Source: JAAUQA01 sp036351435
Lineage (GTDB): Bacteria; Pseudomonadota; Gammaproteobacteria; Competibacterales; Competibacteraceae
DNA length: 23,010 nucleotides
Assembly (NCBI GenBank): GCA_036351435.1
Contig: JAZBPA010000397.1
Location: 1 to 23,010, forward strand
Reading direction: 5' to 3'
The notes under the pieces are model-generated. The model made no database searches. It worked only from the letters and a program-made list of their open reading frames with translations, and was not told where the DNA came from. The position numbers and the translations under genes are program-made. This document shows positions 22,336 through 23,010 of this stretch, one piece after another; the first letter of the stretch is position 1, and each line of letters opens with the position of its first letter.

Positions 22336-23010
22336 TTACTCCTTTTCAATGGATTGATGTTCGAATGCTTCGAGCGCCTTTGTGGCAACGCTCTCACCCC
22401 ACTCTTGTACGAAGTGACCTGCTTCCTGGACTTCGAAAGGGGGCGGGCAGCCCTTGATCAGTTTACGTACCTGACGCATGACATCGGGGCCTAGTATTCG
22501 GTCCTGAACGCCCACTGCCATGAAACTAGGGCCGTTCCATTCATTACGCCACCAGTCCCTCGCGCGTCTCGAGATTTCGGCACCCTCCGCATCGGGATGA
22601 TCTGGAACCATGTCAGGAAATCGGCGAACACCCGCTTTGTAACGCACGTCGGGAAATGGTGCCGAGTAGGCTGCGCGTTCGGGATCGGTAAGATGTGGAC
22701 AGGTCAAACCCATGAGCTTGCCCACGTCCATGTCAGGGCGACTGCGTACCCATTCCCGCCATTCGAGGAAACCCTCATTAAGTCGTACATCGCCAGTTCC
22801 CAGCGCGCCGTTCATGATCAGCAGTCGCCCAAAACGTTCGGGCATGTCCATGGGCAGGGTCAGACCGAGTAAAGCGCCCCAGTCCTGGCACACGAGCGTG
22901 ATAGCGCGAAGATCAAGTCGTTCTATAAACCGCATCAAGGCATTGCGATGAAAAGTAAATGTGTACACAGCGCCGTCGGTTAGTTTGTCGGAACGCCCGA
23001 AGCCAAAGAA
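22336..23010 (-). CDS. Haloalkane dehalogenase-like alpha/beta hydrolase (DhlA type), 5' end beyond window
   Basis: The reading frame is open to the right-hand edge; 224 residues are visible and the N-terminus is missing. The visible part is collinear with Xanthobacter DhlA: FFGFGRSDK, YTFTFHRNALMRFIERLDL, nucleophile-Trp pair in VCQDWG, AYSAPFPDVRYKAGVRRFPDM, and NGPSFMAVGVQDRILGPDVM containing the catalytic aspartate, then AGHFVQEWGE with the catalytic histidine. The catalytic triad and the first halide-binding tryptophan are intact. The second halide-binding tryptophan (W175 of DhlA) appears replaced by threonine in KLMGLTCP. It could be a true dehalogenase with different halide ligands or a related hydrolase. 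First visible gene of the GFA-GST operon. Confidence 0.88.
   Translation of the reverse strand, partial: FFGFGRSDKLTDGAVYTFTFHRNALMRFIERLDLRAITLVCQDWGALLGLTLPMDMPERFGRLLIMNGALGTGDVRLNEGFLEWREWVRSRPDMDVGKLMGLTCPHLTDPERAAYSAPFPDVRYKAGVRRFPDMVPDHPDAEGAEISRRARDWWRNEWNGPSFMAVGVQDRILGPDVMRQVRKLIKGCPPPFEVQEAGHFVQEWGESVATKALEAFEHQSIEKE

Noticed and set aside
1..23010. CRISPR arrays, prophage, toxin-antitoxin or restriction systems
   Set aside because: No regularly spaced direct repeats, cas-like, phage structural, toxin-antitoxin or methylase motifs were seen; the only tandem repeat is the two-unit Fur-box element.

Overview
The window looks like a gammaproteobacterial chromosome segment from outside the Enterobacterales. 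The support is gene content and close family matches: SpeD, L13, S9, RpiA, IlvA, Dcd and ApbC all resemble their E. coli counterparts, but the ubiquinone C6 hydroxylase is the diiron Coq7 type found in Pseudomonas and relatives. The local orders osmC-like/speD/coq7, rplM-rpsI, divergent rpiA/ilvA and apbC-dcd are, from memory, typical of non-enteric gammaproteobacteria. Base composition is near 50% GC in the flanking lines I hand-counted. The genus cannot be named.

Layout. 1-3140 is conserved housekeeping: an OsmC-like protein, S-adenosylmethionine decarboxylase, Coq7 (opposite strand), ribosomal proteins L13 and S9, and tRNA-Gln(CTG) five bases after rpsI. 3141-3800 is a 660-bp non-coding stretch with a long palindrome and the promoter of a large acidic porin (3801-4922), which ends in a strong terminator. 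4983-9480 holds divergent rpiA/ilvA and a leftward apbC-dcd-EVE cluster. 9592-12317 holds leftward genes: a secreted DUF3011 protein with duplicated modules, a DUF3301 protein, a 4HBT thioesterase and a HAD phosphatase.

12384-14000 is the most accessory-looking part. A GC-rich acyl-CoA dehydrogenase gene is abutted at its 3' end by a frameshifted fragment resembling the C-terminus of IS91-type transposases. It is preceded by two near-identical copies of a Fur-box-like sequence over an extended -10 promoter. 14053-19685 holds an unrecognised coiled-coil protein, a YdiK/PerM-type AI-2E family permease, and a leftward run: chalcone-isomerase-like protein, GNAT, nuclease with Excalibur domain, DUF1499 lipoprotein, tiny lipoprotein and CbiM/NikM-like membrane protein.

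19884-21149 has a radical SAM/SPASM protein followed by two very small ORFs with good ribosome binding sites. 21179-23010 is a leftward cluster of DhlA-type haloalkane dehalogenase homologue (cut by the window edge), GFA-domain protein and omega-like glutathione S-transferase, whose activities could form one detoxification route.

I found no CRISPR array, phage, complete insertion sequence or clearly novel defence system. The best leads are the Fur-box/acyl-CoA dehydrogenase/IS91 remnant unit, the dehalogenase-GFA-GST cluster, the radical SAM gene with its small downstream ORFs, and the DUF3011 protein's internal duplications.
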